Source: Novosphingobium sp. 28-62-57
GTDB taxonomy: Bacteria > Pseudomonadota > Alphaproteobacteria > Sphingomonadales > Sphingomonadaceae
Length of the DNA: 64,000 bases
Direction: 5' to 3'
Assembly (NCBI GenBank): GCA_002256985.1
Contig: NCGO01000001.1
Location: 744,001 to 808,000 of the forward strand
Part shown: in pieces, positions 53,801 through 63,400 of the stretch
Numbering within the stretch: position 1 is the first letter of the stretch
Layout of the letters: every line of letters begins with the position of its first letter
The notes under the pieces: generated by a model
The model's input: the letters and a program-made list of their open reading frames with translations, nothing else
What the model was told of the DNA's origin: nothing
The model's database searches: none
Translations under genes and position numbers: made by a program

Positions 53801-55158
53801 AGCGTGCACTGCTCATCGCGCTGTTGCTGGCAGGTTGCGTGGCGAAATCACCGCCGAACGCGGCACCCCCACCGCCGCTTGCTGCGACCGGGCCGTTTGT
53901 GGGTGCGACAGACGCTGCGCCGCTGCCCGGCGAATGGTGGCGGCTCTACGGTGATGCGGCGCTGAACGAGCACGTTGCCCGTGCGCTCGTGGCCAATCGG
54001 GACATACGCGTTGCTGTCGCGAACCTCGATGCCGCGCGCGCCAATGCCCGGCTTGCAGGCGCGGCCCGCACGCCCGACATTGTGCTGGAAAGCGGAGCCA
54101 GCCCGACGACGCGCGGAGCCAACCAACCGAGCACGACCGGCGTGCCCAAATCGAGCTACGAACTCGGCGCGGAAGCAGTTTGGGAGGCTGATCTCTTCGG
54201 CCGGCTCCGCAATCAATCGTCGGCGGCCAGCGCCGATGCCGAGGCGGCAGCGGCAGCTCGCGACGGCGTGCGTCTGGCCGTGGCGGCCGATGTGGTCGGG
54301 GCATGGCTCGATCTCTGCTGGGCCGGGGAACTCGCCCGCGTGGCGACGCGCCAGATTGCGACGCAGCGCGCGCTGGCGGCGACCGTATCCCGCCAGGTGA
54401 AGGTAGGTGAGGTGTCCCCGCTGGAACTCGCTCAGGCCCGCCAATTGCTGGGCAGGCTGGAAGCTGGCCTTCCCGCCTTCGAGGCTGACGCCCAGCGCGC
54501 CCGCTATCTCCTCGCCAATCTAGAAGCCCTGCCGCCTGCCGATGCCGTTCGGTTCCAGTGTCCGCGCCCGCCATCATTCGCGGCAGCGTTGCCGGTCGGC
54601 GATGGCGCAGGCCTGCTCGCCCGCCGACCCGACATCCGCGAGGCAGAGCGGCGGCTTGCAGCCACCGGTGCGCGGGTGAAAGTTGCGAAGGCCGAGATGT
54701 ATCCCCGCGTGACGCTCGGCGCATCGGGCGGCCTCATCCGCGGCTCGCTGGATGCTTTCATCACGCCGCTGATCAGCTGGTCGTTCCTCAATCCTGCCCG
54801 CATCAAGGCCCGCATCGCACTGGCCGAGGCCAACCAGGAGGGCGCGCTCGCCCAATATGACGCCGCATGGCTCAGGGCCCTGCGCGAAGTGGAAACGGCG
54901 CTGGCAGATACCGATGCCGAACATCGCGCCAACCAGTCGTTTGCGGCCGCTTTAGCTGACGCGCAGACCGCCGCCCGCCGGGCCGAAGCGCGCGTCCGCC
55001 TAGGCGATGCAAATCCGCTCATCGCGCTCGATGCCCGCCGCACGGCCTACGAAACCGAACTCCTCGGCACACTCGCTGGCCGCCGCCTTGCCCAACGGCA
55101 AGTCTTCCTGTTTCGCAGTCTCGGCGGTGGTTGGGACGACGCAGCAGCCCCTCGTTGA
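53797..55158 (+). CDS. Outer-membrane efflux lipoprotein (NodT/TolC-like)
   Basis: A 453-residue channel protein with lipobox LLAGC (C14). It has the duplicated helical outer-membrane factor repeats: WWRLYGDAALNEHVARALVANRDIRVA in the first half, and LLARRPDIREAERRLAATGARVKVAKAEMYPRVTLGAS (split) in the second. It completes the tripartite pump with the two preceding genes. Confidence 0.93.
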   Translation: MKRALLIALLLAGCVAKSPPNAAPPPPLAATGPFVGATDAAPLPGEWWRLYGDAALNEHVARALVANRDIRVAVANLDAARANARLAGAARTPDIVLESGASPTTRGANQPSTTGVPKSSYELGAEAVWEADLFGRLRNQSSAASADAEAAAAARDGVRLAVAADVVGAWLDLCWAGELARVATRQIATQRALAATVSRQVKVGEVSPLELAQARQLLGRLEAGLPAFEADAQRARYLLANLEALPPADAVRFQCPRPPSFAAALPVGDGAGLLARRPDIREAERRLAATGARVKVAKAEMYPRVTLGASGGLIRGSLDAFITPLISWSFLNPARIKARIALAEANQEGALAQYDAAWLRALREVETALADTDAEHRANQSFAAALADAQTAARRAEARVRLGDANPLIALDARRTAYETELLGTLAGRRLAQRQVFLFRSLGGGWDDAAAPR

Positions 55159-55422
55159 GCGGGCGGATTTGAAGGTTTGAAACTGCAGAATAGCCGAAGG
55201 GCATTTGGAGACCGGTCACTGCCGGGAACCGATGCCGTTCGAATGCTATTTGGCTGTCGGCTATTGGCAAGTGAAGACAGTCGAGGTGGCGTTTCGGAAG
55301 GACCGCTTTGTCCCAAGAGGCGACCGAAGCCAGTTAACCTTGGCCGTTCGCCAAATCCGCTACCAGCGGCTGCTTATGCTGTTTATGGCTTGACGGTGAA
55401 GCGCGGATCGCAGGACCTGCGC
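55159..55422. other. Intergenic region between convergent genes
   Basis: 264 bp between the efflux channel gene and the TerA-like gene, which point toward each other. It contains GGAAGGACCGCTTTGTCCCA near 55298, which recalls the GACCGCTTTCGG block near 6351, but the match is short. No terminator hairpin with T-run and no credible gene were found. Confidence 0.35.
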
Positions 55423-56652
55423 TCAGTCCAGTTCATTACTGCGCCAATTGAGCCGCCAGCCCACCTGCTCCGCCAAGTGGCGCTGCGTGGTAAAAAAATC
55501 GCCCATCCGGGTGACCGCGACGGTGCCTGCGGTGAAGTCAATCGATGCAAGCGCCAAAACGGCGTTGCCGTCGCCGCCTGATGGTATGTCGACCGAAACC
55601 CTCTCGTTGACCGCAAAGAAAAACTCAACTTCCCGAGCACGCCAATTAGCCGCACCGTTGGCAATGTACGCGAAGAGCACGCAGTGGGATAGGGCATGCC
55701 ACTGATCTAAGTTGATGCGCAGGGAAAGGTCACGGTGCCCACTTTTTGCTTCGCTGGGCAGGACCTGGATCCAAGGAGCACGGTCAAGCGCACCGGGAAA
55801 ATCGCAAAGCTGGACCAAGCCATCGCGGCCATCGCGCAGACGGTAGAACGCCCCCAGCGCAAGATCGAGGGGGCGGGCGCGCCACTGCGCCCCCCCCACG
55901 TCTTCTGACCAAGAGAGCTTGCAGTTTAGTAGGCTGAGCGCTGGCAGCTCAATCCTGGGGTTTCCAACACCAAGCCGACGCTGAGCCTGCGGCGGTGGTG
56001 GAGCGGGCGGCGAAGGTGAAGGAGGCGGCGGTGAACCAGGCGGAACTATTTGTCGCACCGGCACCAAGGGTTCAGTAACCGGTTGCGGCGTCTGGGCAAC
56101 GGTAGGCGAGTCCGGCGTTTGCCCCGAAGAATCGTCGCTTTCTGCCACATCTATGCCGAAATACCGGGCAAGCGCGCCCAGTCCGGCATCAAAGCCTTGG
56201 CCAACCGCGCGCAGTTTCCACGTCCCGTTGCGCCGATATACTTCCACCAACTGCATCGCAACTACGGTTGCACCTGCTAACTCAGGATAGAAGCCGAGCG
56301 AGGCCTCGCCGTTGGTCAAGACGCGCGCATTGACGCCCTCAAATGCGGCCATCGTCTTGCCTGGGTCTTCCACGGTGGTGCAGATGACGATCCGCTCAAT
56401 ATCTTCGGGAACCATCGGTAGATCGAAGGTGAAGCAGGTGGTGCCAGCATCAATTTCAGTAATACGCAGGCAGCCGGATACGTCTACTCTCTGATTGTAG
56501 AAGATCATATCGGCGTCGCCGCGCACGCGGCCATCAGCACCAAGCATGTAGGCGGAGGCATCCAGCACGCCGCAGCGCGCCGGCCAGTCCACCACCACGT
56601 CGAATCGCGCTGCATTCAGCGGGACATTCCCGCCCATCGGCAATCGTTGCAT
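55423..56652 (-). CDS. TerA-like protein (second TerD/TerA-type locus)
   Basis: A 409-residue protein. The N-terminal TerD-like domain (about 1-180) holds VLDASAYMLGADGRVRGDADM, FYNQ and LVEVYRRNGTWKLRAVGQGF. A Pro-rich linker follows (about 205-235), then a C-terminal TerA-like domain (PLDLALGAFYRLRDGRDGLVQ, CVLFAYIANGAANW, VGWRLNWRS). The calcium loop GDNRTG..GDDE is missing in both halves, so it may act without Ca2+. ATG 56652 was chosen; the ORF extends upstream without conservation. It diverges from the vWA/tubulin/actin-like operon. Confidence 0.85.
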   Translation of the reverse strand: MQRLPMGGNVPLNAARFDVVVDWPARCGVLDASAYMLGADGRVRGDADMIFYNQRVDVSGCLRITEIDAGTTCFTFDLPMVPEDIERIVICTTVEDPGKTMAAFEGVNARVLTNGEASLGFYPELAGATVVAMQLVEVYRRNGTWKLRAVGQGFDAGLGALARYFGIDVAESDDSSGQTPDSPTVAQTPQPVTEPLVPVRQIVPPGSPPPPSPSPPAPPPPQAQRRLGVGNPRIELPALSLLNCKLSWSEDVGGAQWRARPLDLALGAFYRLRDGRDGLVQLCDFPGALDRAPWIQVLPSEAKSGHRDLSLRINLDQWHALSHCVLFAYIANGAANWRAREVEFFFAVNERVSVDIPSGGDGNAVLALASIDFTAGTVAVTRMGDFFTTQRHLAEQVGWRLNWRSNELD

Positions 56653-56878
56653 GCTAAACCCGTAACCCCTTTTCCCGATAATAGCATCTCCGACATAGAT
56701 AATCACCACACGCTAACGAGATCCAGCAATTCGCGCGTTGCCAGGACGCCGGTTGAGCTGGTTTTTCAGCCTTTAGCATTGTTATAAAACAAAAATTGTC
56801 CGCGCGTTGCGTCCGGCGGGAAAAACGGATGGACATCAGCCTACTGTTAGTCGAAACCTTTTTAGGAATGTGGGGGCA
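56653..56878. promoter_or_regulatory. Divergent promoter region, TerA-like / vWA operon
   Basis: A 226-bp non-coding region between divergent genes, distinctly A/T-richer at 56755-56800. TTATAA at 56782-56787 is a candidate -10 element for the vWA operon; no well-spaced -35 stands out (TTGAGC at 56753-56758 is 23 bp away, too far for a normal promoter). A shared regulator is plausible. Confidence 0.4.
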
Positions 56879-58300
56879 ATGATGGCAGGAAGTAGATTGG
56901 TGGCGGTCCTTTCGGGTCTGCTTCTGCTTGGGGGATGCGGTGGCGGCACCGCGACAGTGGCAACCCTTGACGGCGCATCGTGTTACCCTCCCGATGCCGG
57001 GCAATGGGTTTCAGAATCCCTTTCCGCTGATAGCGCTGTCGCACCCGATCCGGGCGGCCCATTGGCGATTTACCTTGATGGTTCGGCTAGCATGTCAGGC
57101 TACATTCGTGGTGGGTCCGCCGAAGCGCGCCCACTAGCCGACCTTGTGGGCATGTTGCCTTCATTGGGCGGGATTGATCATAGCAAGGCCGAAGTAATCC
57201 GGTTCGATCGCAAGATTACCCCGATCGAATCGAAGGATATCAAAGCGATGCAGTCCGAGGCTGGCTATCTGTGCCCGCCTTCAAATTCGAACTGCGATGC
57301 GCAAGAGAGTCACATCGACCAGGCTCTGGACAAGATCGCCCATGCCGATGCCTCGGGACTCTCAGTCGTGGTCAGCGATCTTTGGCTGGCAAATAGCGCC
57401 GTCCTAACAACCGATAGTGTCGCGCTTTCGGGGCCGCTGGACTTGATCTTCAACAGCGGGCGCAGCATTGCCGTCTATGGGTTCGAGAGCGCTTATGCTG
57501 GCAAGGTGAGTGACCTGCCAAGCGGCAAGGCAGGGGTCGTGGCCTCCCGCCGCTATCTGTTCGTCGTCGCAGTCGGACCGCTCAAACGACTGCAGGCGTT
57601 CAATGCGGCTATGCAAATGGCGCCGTCGAGCTCAATTTCGAGCGATCTGAAGTCGGGCAAAGCGCATTATTCGCTATTCACACTTGAGCCAGCCGTGGCT
57701 GCCGATGCAGCGAAATCGGCCTTTTTCGTCCCGACAAAGTCTGCACTCATGAAGGCCAATTTCCTTCCAGTTCGCAGCGGAGTGAAGGTACAGCAGTTCA
57801 AGCTCGACAAGAGCGCGGCGCTTCGCAGTCCGGTCGGTAGCGGAGCCAGCTGGGCGGGCAGTCAGGCCGTGAGCGTGATCCCGGGCGCTGTATGGGAAGG
57901 TGCAAGCAGGGGCGAGACTCAGTTGTACAAGCTGGTCGACGAGGAATGTCGTCCCAAGGGCGGCGGCTGGCGTAAAGAAGGTGAGCTGCGAGGCGGCTGG
58001 CAAGGTGAGACGGGCGATTACACGCTCGATCCAGCCGGCTTGGCCGCACTGCCATCGGGCAAATACCTTCTGATCGGCGGCTTACGCCGGGTTTCTCTGC
58101 TGTCGCCCAATCCAGCGACGCAATGGATGCGGGACTGGAGCTTCAATGCCGCGACTGAAGCCGAAGCGCTCAGGCGCCCAGTGATGCCGACCCTGAACCT
58201 GTCCGAAATGGCGCGCCTTTTCGAGGTTGCGCTGCTGCGGTCGGCGCAGCAGAAACCAATGAACATAGGCGGCTTCGCCGTCGCAGTTGAAATCAATTGA
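56879..58300 (+). CDS. vWA-type lipoprotein
   Basis: A 473-residue lipoprotein with lipobox LLGGC (C20). Residues 61-71 contain IYLDGSASMSG, whose D67-x-S69-x-S71 is a MIDAS metal site. VVVSDLWLAN near residue 165 could supply the later acidic residue, so the first ~200 residues look like a von Willebrand factor A domain. The C-terminal 250 residues are beta-rich and unrecognised. Envelope location follows from the lipobox. It starts a four-gene run with the membrane, tubulin-like and actin/Hsp70-like genes. Confidence 0.75.
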   Translation: MMAGSRLVAVLSGLLLLGGCGGGTATVATLDGASCYPPDAGQWVSESLSADSAVAPDPGGPLAIYLDGSASMSGYIRGGSAEARPLADLVGMLPSLGGIDHSKAEVIRFDRKITPIESKDIKAMQSEAGYLCPPSNSNCDAQESHIDQALDKIAHADASGLSVVVSDLWLANSAVLTTDSVALSGPLDLIFNSGRSIAVYGFESAYAGKVSDLPSGKAGVVASRRYLFVVAVGPLKRLQAFNAAMQMAPSSSISSDLKSGKAHYSLFTLEPAVAADAAKSAFFVPTKSALMKANFLPVRSGVKVQQFKLDKSAALRSPVGSGASWAGSQAVSVIPGAVWEGASRGETQLYKLVDEECRPKGGGWRKEGELRGGWQGETGDYTLDPAGLAALPSGKYLLIGGLRRVSLLSPNPATQWMRDWSFNAATEAEALRRPVMPTLNLSEMARLFEVALLRSAQQKPMNIGGFAVAVEIN

Positions 58301-58312
58301 GGGGCCAAAAAA

Positions 58313-58840
58313 ATGAACAGCAAATTGGTGCCGCGACTGGCTGGAGTGCTAGCTGTCAATGGGATCATTGCCGGGATTTTCTGGGCGATTGTCAAGTTCG
58401 GCCTCGCCAAGGAAAGCGGGCTTTCGCAACAGGTGCTCGGGCTGACTGAAGGCGATCCGGTGCGCATCCAGTCTTATCTTGAAGAGATGACGGGCGGCCT
58501 GTTAGTGCCGGGCGTGATAGGTATCGTGCTTGGCGCCGCGCTTGCGGTGATCTGGCTCATTATCGTTGATCGCAATCCACCCTATGGTGACCAGTCGGCG
58601 AAGGCCAAGCGCGGCTCGTGGGCGGGCTTGCTTCTGTTCGGCGCCGCAGTCACATTTGGCCTTTTCTGGTGGCGAGTGATCGCTGCTCCACTGGCAGAGT
58701 TGGCCGCCCCGTCCATTCCGGTTACTGTGACCGGTCTCGGGGAAATTCTCATGGCCCTCGGTTTTTGGCTCAGTACGGCAATTTTCGTTCCTTCTAGCAC
58801 CAAGATCGCCGTTCCTGGCGCTGGCTTGCTGGGCGGCTGA
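58313..58840 (+). CDS. Small polytopic membrane protein
   Basis: A 175-residue protein with about four hydrophobic segments (about 8-28, 63-84, 101-125 and 142-160). Unrecognised. It lies 12 bp after the vWA lipoprotein gene and 9 bp before the tubulin-like gene, so it is part of the operon. It could link the envelope vWA protein to the cytoplasmic NTPases (inference). Confidence 0.7.
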   Translation: MNSKLVPRLAGVLAVNGIIAGIFWAIVKFGLAKESGLSQQVLGLTEGDPVRIQSYLEEMTGGLLVPGVIGIVLGAALAVIWLIIVDRNPPYGDQSAKAKRGSWAGLLLFGAAVTFGLFWWRVIAAPLAELAAPSIPVTVTGLGEILMALGFWLSTAIFVPSSTKIAVPGAGLLGG

Positions 58841-58849
58841 GGAGCAGGC

Positions 58850-60463
58850 ATGGCCATCGTTAATGTCTTGCTGGGCGTAGGCGGCACCGGCGCTAAAATC
58901 ATTGAATCGACTCTGGTACTTATGTCGACTGGCCTAGGTCCGCAGGACAAGGTCTACATTGGGCTAATCGATCAGGACAACAGCAACGGCAACGTTGTTC
59001 GTGCTGATCGTCTGCTGAACTTGCTTTGCAAACTTCGGCGCGGGTTCGGAACCAGCACCAATGCGATCGACTGGACCAGCGCCGATGCCAATGGCGGGAC
59101 TCCGCTTCTGTCCGTCCCACTCGAACCACTTTTCGGCGATGGCGGAAAGGCCCACTGGCGTCCTGCTCCAGATAATACGCCCACGCTGCGCGACATCATG
59201 CGCCACCAAGACATGCTGGCTGATGAGCAGGCTCTTTTCGATCTGCTGTTCCGAGGTGATGCGGCCAACCCTCAGGATGAAGAGCAGACGATGGACCTCG
59301 CCGAAGGCTATCGCGGGCGCGCCCATGTCGGCGCGGCGGCGCTTGTCTCTGCCGTCAATCACGATCAGCCCGAATTCCGCAGGCGTCTAGTCGAGCTAAT
59401 GAAAACGAGCAACGGCGGCGATGAAGTGCGCATCTTCATGGCTGGCTCGCTGTTTGGCGGTACAGGCGCGGCAGGCTTCCCAACCATCGCTCGTATGCTC
59501 CACAAGCTTCGTGACCCTGACAATCAGCAGGAGCAGATTCAGGCAGACAAAGTGAAGTTGGGCGGTGCTCTCATGCTACCCTATTTCCGGTTCTCCGATC
59601 CCAATGATGCGACAGCCAACGTCATAACCGCCGCCCAGCTCCTTCCCCAGGCCCGTGTCGCGCTCGAATTCTACCAGAGCTTGCTTCAACAAGAAGGCGT
59701 GTTCGACCGGCTTTACGTTTCGGGCTGGGACGAGATGTTCGAGCTAGGCTATCACGAACCCGGCCGCGCAGAGCAGAAGAATCCTCCGCTGCTTCCGGAG
59801 CTTGTCGCGGCTCTGGCGGCTATCGACTTTCTCGACCCCGCCCAGACGATCAAGGCTGCGAGCGTGCCGCTGGTCGCCGCGCGGCGCAATGGCGAAGGGT
59901 TCGGTTGGGCTGATCTGCCTGGAACGAACGAGACCAAGGAGCGGCTTTATACGCGCCTCGGCGGTGCGCTGCGCTTCGCTGTGTGGTGGCTCTATCGCGT
60001 GGAGCCAACGATTGACAAGCGAGGCCTTTTCGGCAGCCGCGGCTGGCCAAAGTGGCTTGCAAAGCTCAGTGACGGGGTCGACTGGCAGAACAGCACGCCC
60101 GAAATGCGTCAGGACATGAAGGATTATTCCCAAGTCCTGCTCGACTGGGCATCGTCGATGCAGCTTTTCTCCGAACCCCGGATCCGAAGCCTTTCGCTTT
60201 GGGACACTGCTAGGATCCGCAGCCGTTCCGACATCACAAAGCCGACAGACCCGCTGGATCTTCATCTTAGCCGCGAGGAAAGCGAGACGCTCGACGACCT
60301 CCAAGCCGTTCTCCAACCCAGCGATCCTAATGCCCCGCCAGTCGATGCCCGTGTCGTCTACAGCGATCTTTCCACGCCCCTCGCCGTCGGCAAGAGCCGT
60401 GGCCTGGGCAAGCTGGTCGCCGGAGTTCACCGGGCCACGCGGCCGTTCAGGACGGGAGCATAG
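58850..60463 (+). CDS. Tubulin/FtsZ-like NTPase
   Basis: A 537-residue protein. It begins with IVNVLLGVGGTGAKI (residues 3-17), a GxGGTG nucleotide loop typical of tubulin-like proteins, and has a second glycine-rich signature MAGSLFGGTGAAGFP (197-211) equivalent to the FtsZ/tubulin GGTGTG loop. The layout matches bacterial Tubulin_2-type proteins rather than FtsZ. It probably binds GTP and may polymerise. It is separated from the actin/Hsp70-like gene by 3 nt, so the two NTPases are made together. Confidence 0.75.
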   Translation: MAIVNVLLGVGGTGAKIIESTLVLMSTGLGPQDKVYIGLIDQDNSNGNVVRADRLLNLLCKLRRGFGTSTNAIDWTSADANGGTPLLSVPLEPLFGDGGKAHWRPAPDNTPTLRDIMRHQDMLADEQALFDLLFRGDAANPQDEEQTMDLAEGYRGRAHVGAAALVSAVNHDQPEFRRRLVELMKTSNGGDEVRIFMAGSLFGGTGAAGFPTIARMLHKLRDPDNQQEQIQADKVKLGGALMLPYFRFSDPNDATANVITAAQLLPQARVALEFYQSLLQQEGVFDRLYVSGWDEMFELGYHEPGRAEQKNPPLLPELVAALAAIDFLDPAQTIKAASVPLVAARRNGEGFGWADLPGTNETKERLYTRLGGALRFAVWWLYRVEPTIDKRGLFGSRGWPKWLAKLSDGVDWQNSTPEMRQDMKDYSQVLLDWASSMQLFSEPRIRSLSLWDTARIRSRSDITKPTDPLDLHLSREESETLDDLQAVLQPSDPNAPPVDARVVYSDLSTPLAVGKSRGLGKLVAGVHRATRPFRTGA

Positions 60464-60466
60464 GCC

Positions 60467-63400
60467 ATGTCTGAAGCAACTTGGCTCCTCACGCCGCTCA
60501 AACAGGGCGGGCACAATTTCAAAGAAGCTGCTGAATTTGGGCGCTGGGTACCAATCGGGGGGACGCTTGGCGAACTGGGCAGGGCTCTTGAGGTCGACGA
60601 AAAAGCCAAAGTCGATGTCGTCCGCTCGACGCCCGACCCTTGGTCGCAAGCGCGCAGCTTTGCCGATGCAGTTCTGAGTCCGTCAACGCTCCTTCATCAA
60701 AAGCTTGAGCAGTGGCGTGGCCTGATCGCGCTTTTCGCGCTTAGCGCCAACTACGAAAACGCTTATCGCCTTGAACTGATACCGGTCCCGCTCGGCCAGC
60801 GTTCTTCGCGCTTTGCCGAAGTGATGAAGCACCTATTGCCACAGTCCTCGGTGCCGGCTCCTGCCGATAGTGTCAGCCATGGGTGGGACAGACCTGTCAT
60901 CATCCGACTTTTTGAAATCGATTCACAACGACGCAAGGTCGGCAAAGGCCATGACCTCGGCCTGCTTAATCCAGCCTCCCTTGTTGCACTTGGTCGTGAC
61001 GCTGACCGCTTGGCACTTCCCGCCGTTCCTTGGATGAAGCGTGGAATTACCGATCCACTGTCGTTGACAGGTCTCGAGGCACTCCCAGCAGCGCCACTTC
61101 ACATACTGGCGACCTATCTGGATGCGCTTGATCAGAAGCTTGACCTTCTTTGCGGCGGCGGACGCGGGACTAAGGATGACCAGGCATTGCTTGGCAACTT
61201 GCGTAAGCAATGCCAGCTATATTCCGCTGATTGCCGCGCTGCACTTTCAACGCTCGGAGCGGATGTCAATCTGCCCGAACTCGAAAGTGGCGACCTATCG
61301 GCGGAGGGTCTGCCTGAACTCTACAAGCTGCTTGCGACACCGATCAAGGCAAAGCCGCCAGCCCCCGGTTCCTCACAATGTATCATCCGCCTACGCGACG
61401 ACACTGGCGAACGGCCGCCATTCAAGGGGTTCGTCCTCCTCGACGCGGCCCTTGCTTCACACCAGCGGCCTGCAAATTCGATCCGCTTCTGGGGTCTGCG
61501 CATGTTGCAAGAGGCGCTCGATTCTACTCCCGCCGAGCTCGCAGCTCTGCGAAGCGAGATTGCAGCAGCCGGGTTTTTGTTGGTCAGGCCAGAAGACATA
61601 TTCACTGATGTACTGGTCCAGCTCGACGAGTCAGAACACAGGGGAAGGATCGCAGCGCACAAGAACGGCTTAGCGGAATTCTTGATACCATTATCTCCGC
61701 TCGCTCTGCTTATCCGTAAGCCAGACGAGCTGAGTGATGTCGTCGCCATCAGCAATGAAGGCCGGGTAACCCTGAAGGTCATGCTCGATGGCCAGCCCTA
61801 CCAGTTGGCTCGCCGGTATAGCGATGCGCCGAAGGCAGGCGAAGGTAAGCTCATGCGCGAAGCGGACTGGGGCCTTGGCGATTTCGCCATTTGGCCGGAT
61901 TTCCGCAGCGATGTCTGGAAGCACTATCTTGCCCGGATCGATTATGCGAGCGCCACCACCAATCGCCTGCGTGGCCGTTTTGCAATGTCAGGGCGTTTGT
62001 TGGCAGACCTGCTGCGCGAGGTCCAGTCGAACGAGGATCGTGCTCGGCTGTCTCAAATATGGTCGGATTCGTCGCCAATCGATAACCAAGGTACCAACTC
62101 TGTTCTTGACCGCATCCCGGAATACTCCGGCCGCTCCTGCAACAAACAGGGCCTTGCTCGCCTGCGTGGGAGTAATTCCGGTGGGCGTGTGTCGGAAGTG
62201 CAGACCTCATCGCATGCCTTTGAGGCTGCCTTTTTCACGATTGCCCTGGGGGGCGACCAACACCCCGTGCCTGCCGGACTCAGCCTTCTGATCTTACCTG
62301 AACGCAACAATCCCAACGACCAGATCGGCCAGGTTGCGATCGATTTCGGCACGACCAATACGGTCGCCTGCCTCAACGATACCAATCCGATCCGGTTTAA
62401 GTCGCGTTTGGTACACCCGATAAATGGTGCGCAGGAACTGGCTGGAGCGCGGGCATTCGAACTGACCCAGAAATTCCGTGATTTCATGCCGTGCGATCAG
62501 CGGGAATTGCCTAGCCCCAGCGTGGTGATCAGCCGCCAGCTGGATACGCTTGGCCGGGAACTGCTGGAATCGGATCGTGACTTGAATGACGTGCTGATGA
62601 TGCGGCACCTCGTTTATTTCCAGCCTGATTTCGCTGAAGACGGCACGATCTCGGCCGTGCCGATCCAAGAATGGTCGTCGCTGCTCAACAGCATCAAGTA
62701 CAATCTGAAGTGGTCGCGTTCTCCCGAAATGCGCGACATCAGCCGGCGGTATCTGAGACAACTGATGCTGATGATCGCCTGCGAATGGGTGGACCAGAAT
62801 GGACACCCATCAAACTTGCGCTGGAACTTCTCGCGTCCAAAGGACATGGGCGACAACAGTGATTTTATGGCGGAACTGGAGGGGGCACTGCGCGGCACCG
62901 TGTCCAATGCAGATCCGAAGTGGATCCAGCCGATTGTCTTCGAAGGAGATGCTGCGGCGGCATACATCCTCGACGAGAAGATCAAGGGCGCTGGCACTCG
63001 TGGTGCAGTAAACATCATCCTAGATATCGGCGGCGGCACAACCGACATCGCGGTTTGGGACAACAGCAGCGAACCGAAGCAGCTGCTCTCCACGTCGATG
63101 CGCCTCGCAGGTGGTGATTTTTTCACCAGCCACATCATGGCAAATCCCGAGATCCTCGACGATTTCGGATTGCGTGCCTGGGCGGGGGTAATTTCGCAAC
63201 TCAACCAGCAGCCCAATGGCGATCTGCGCGATAACTTGCGTTACATCGGCGAGCTTTTGTTCAGCGGGAAGACACTGGACAATGCCATTGAACGCGAATG
63301 GAGCCGGGTTTCCGGAACTGACAATGTCCGCGTGCTGAAGGAAACCGCCTTCGTGTTCCTGGGCGGTCTTGCCTGGTTTGTCGGCCGCCATTTGCGCAAC

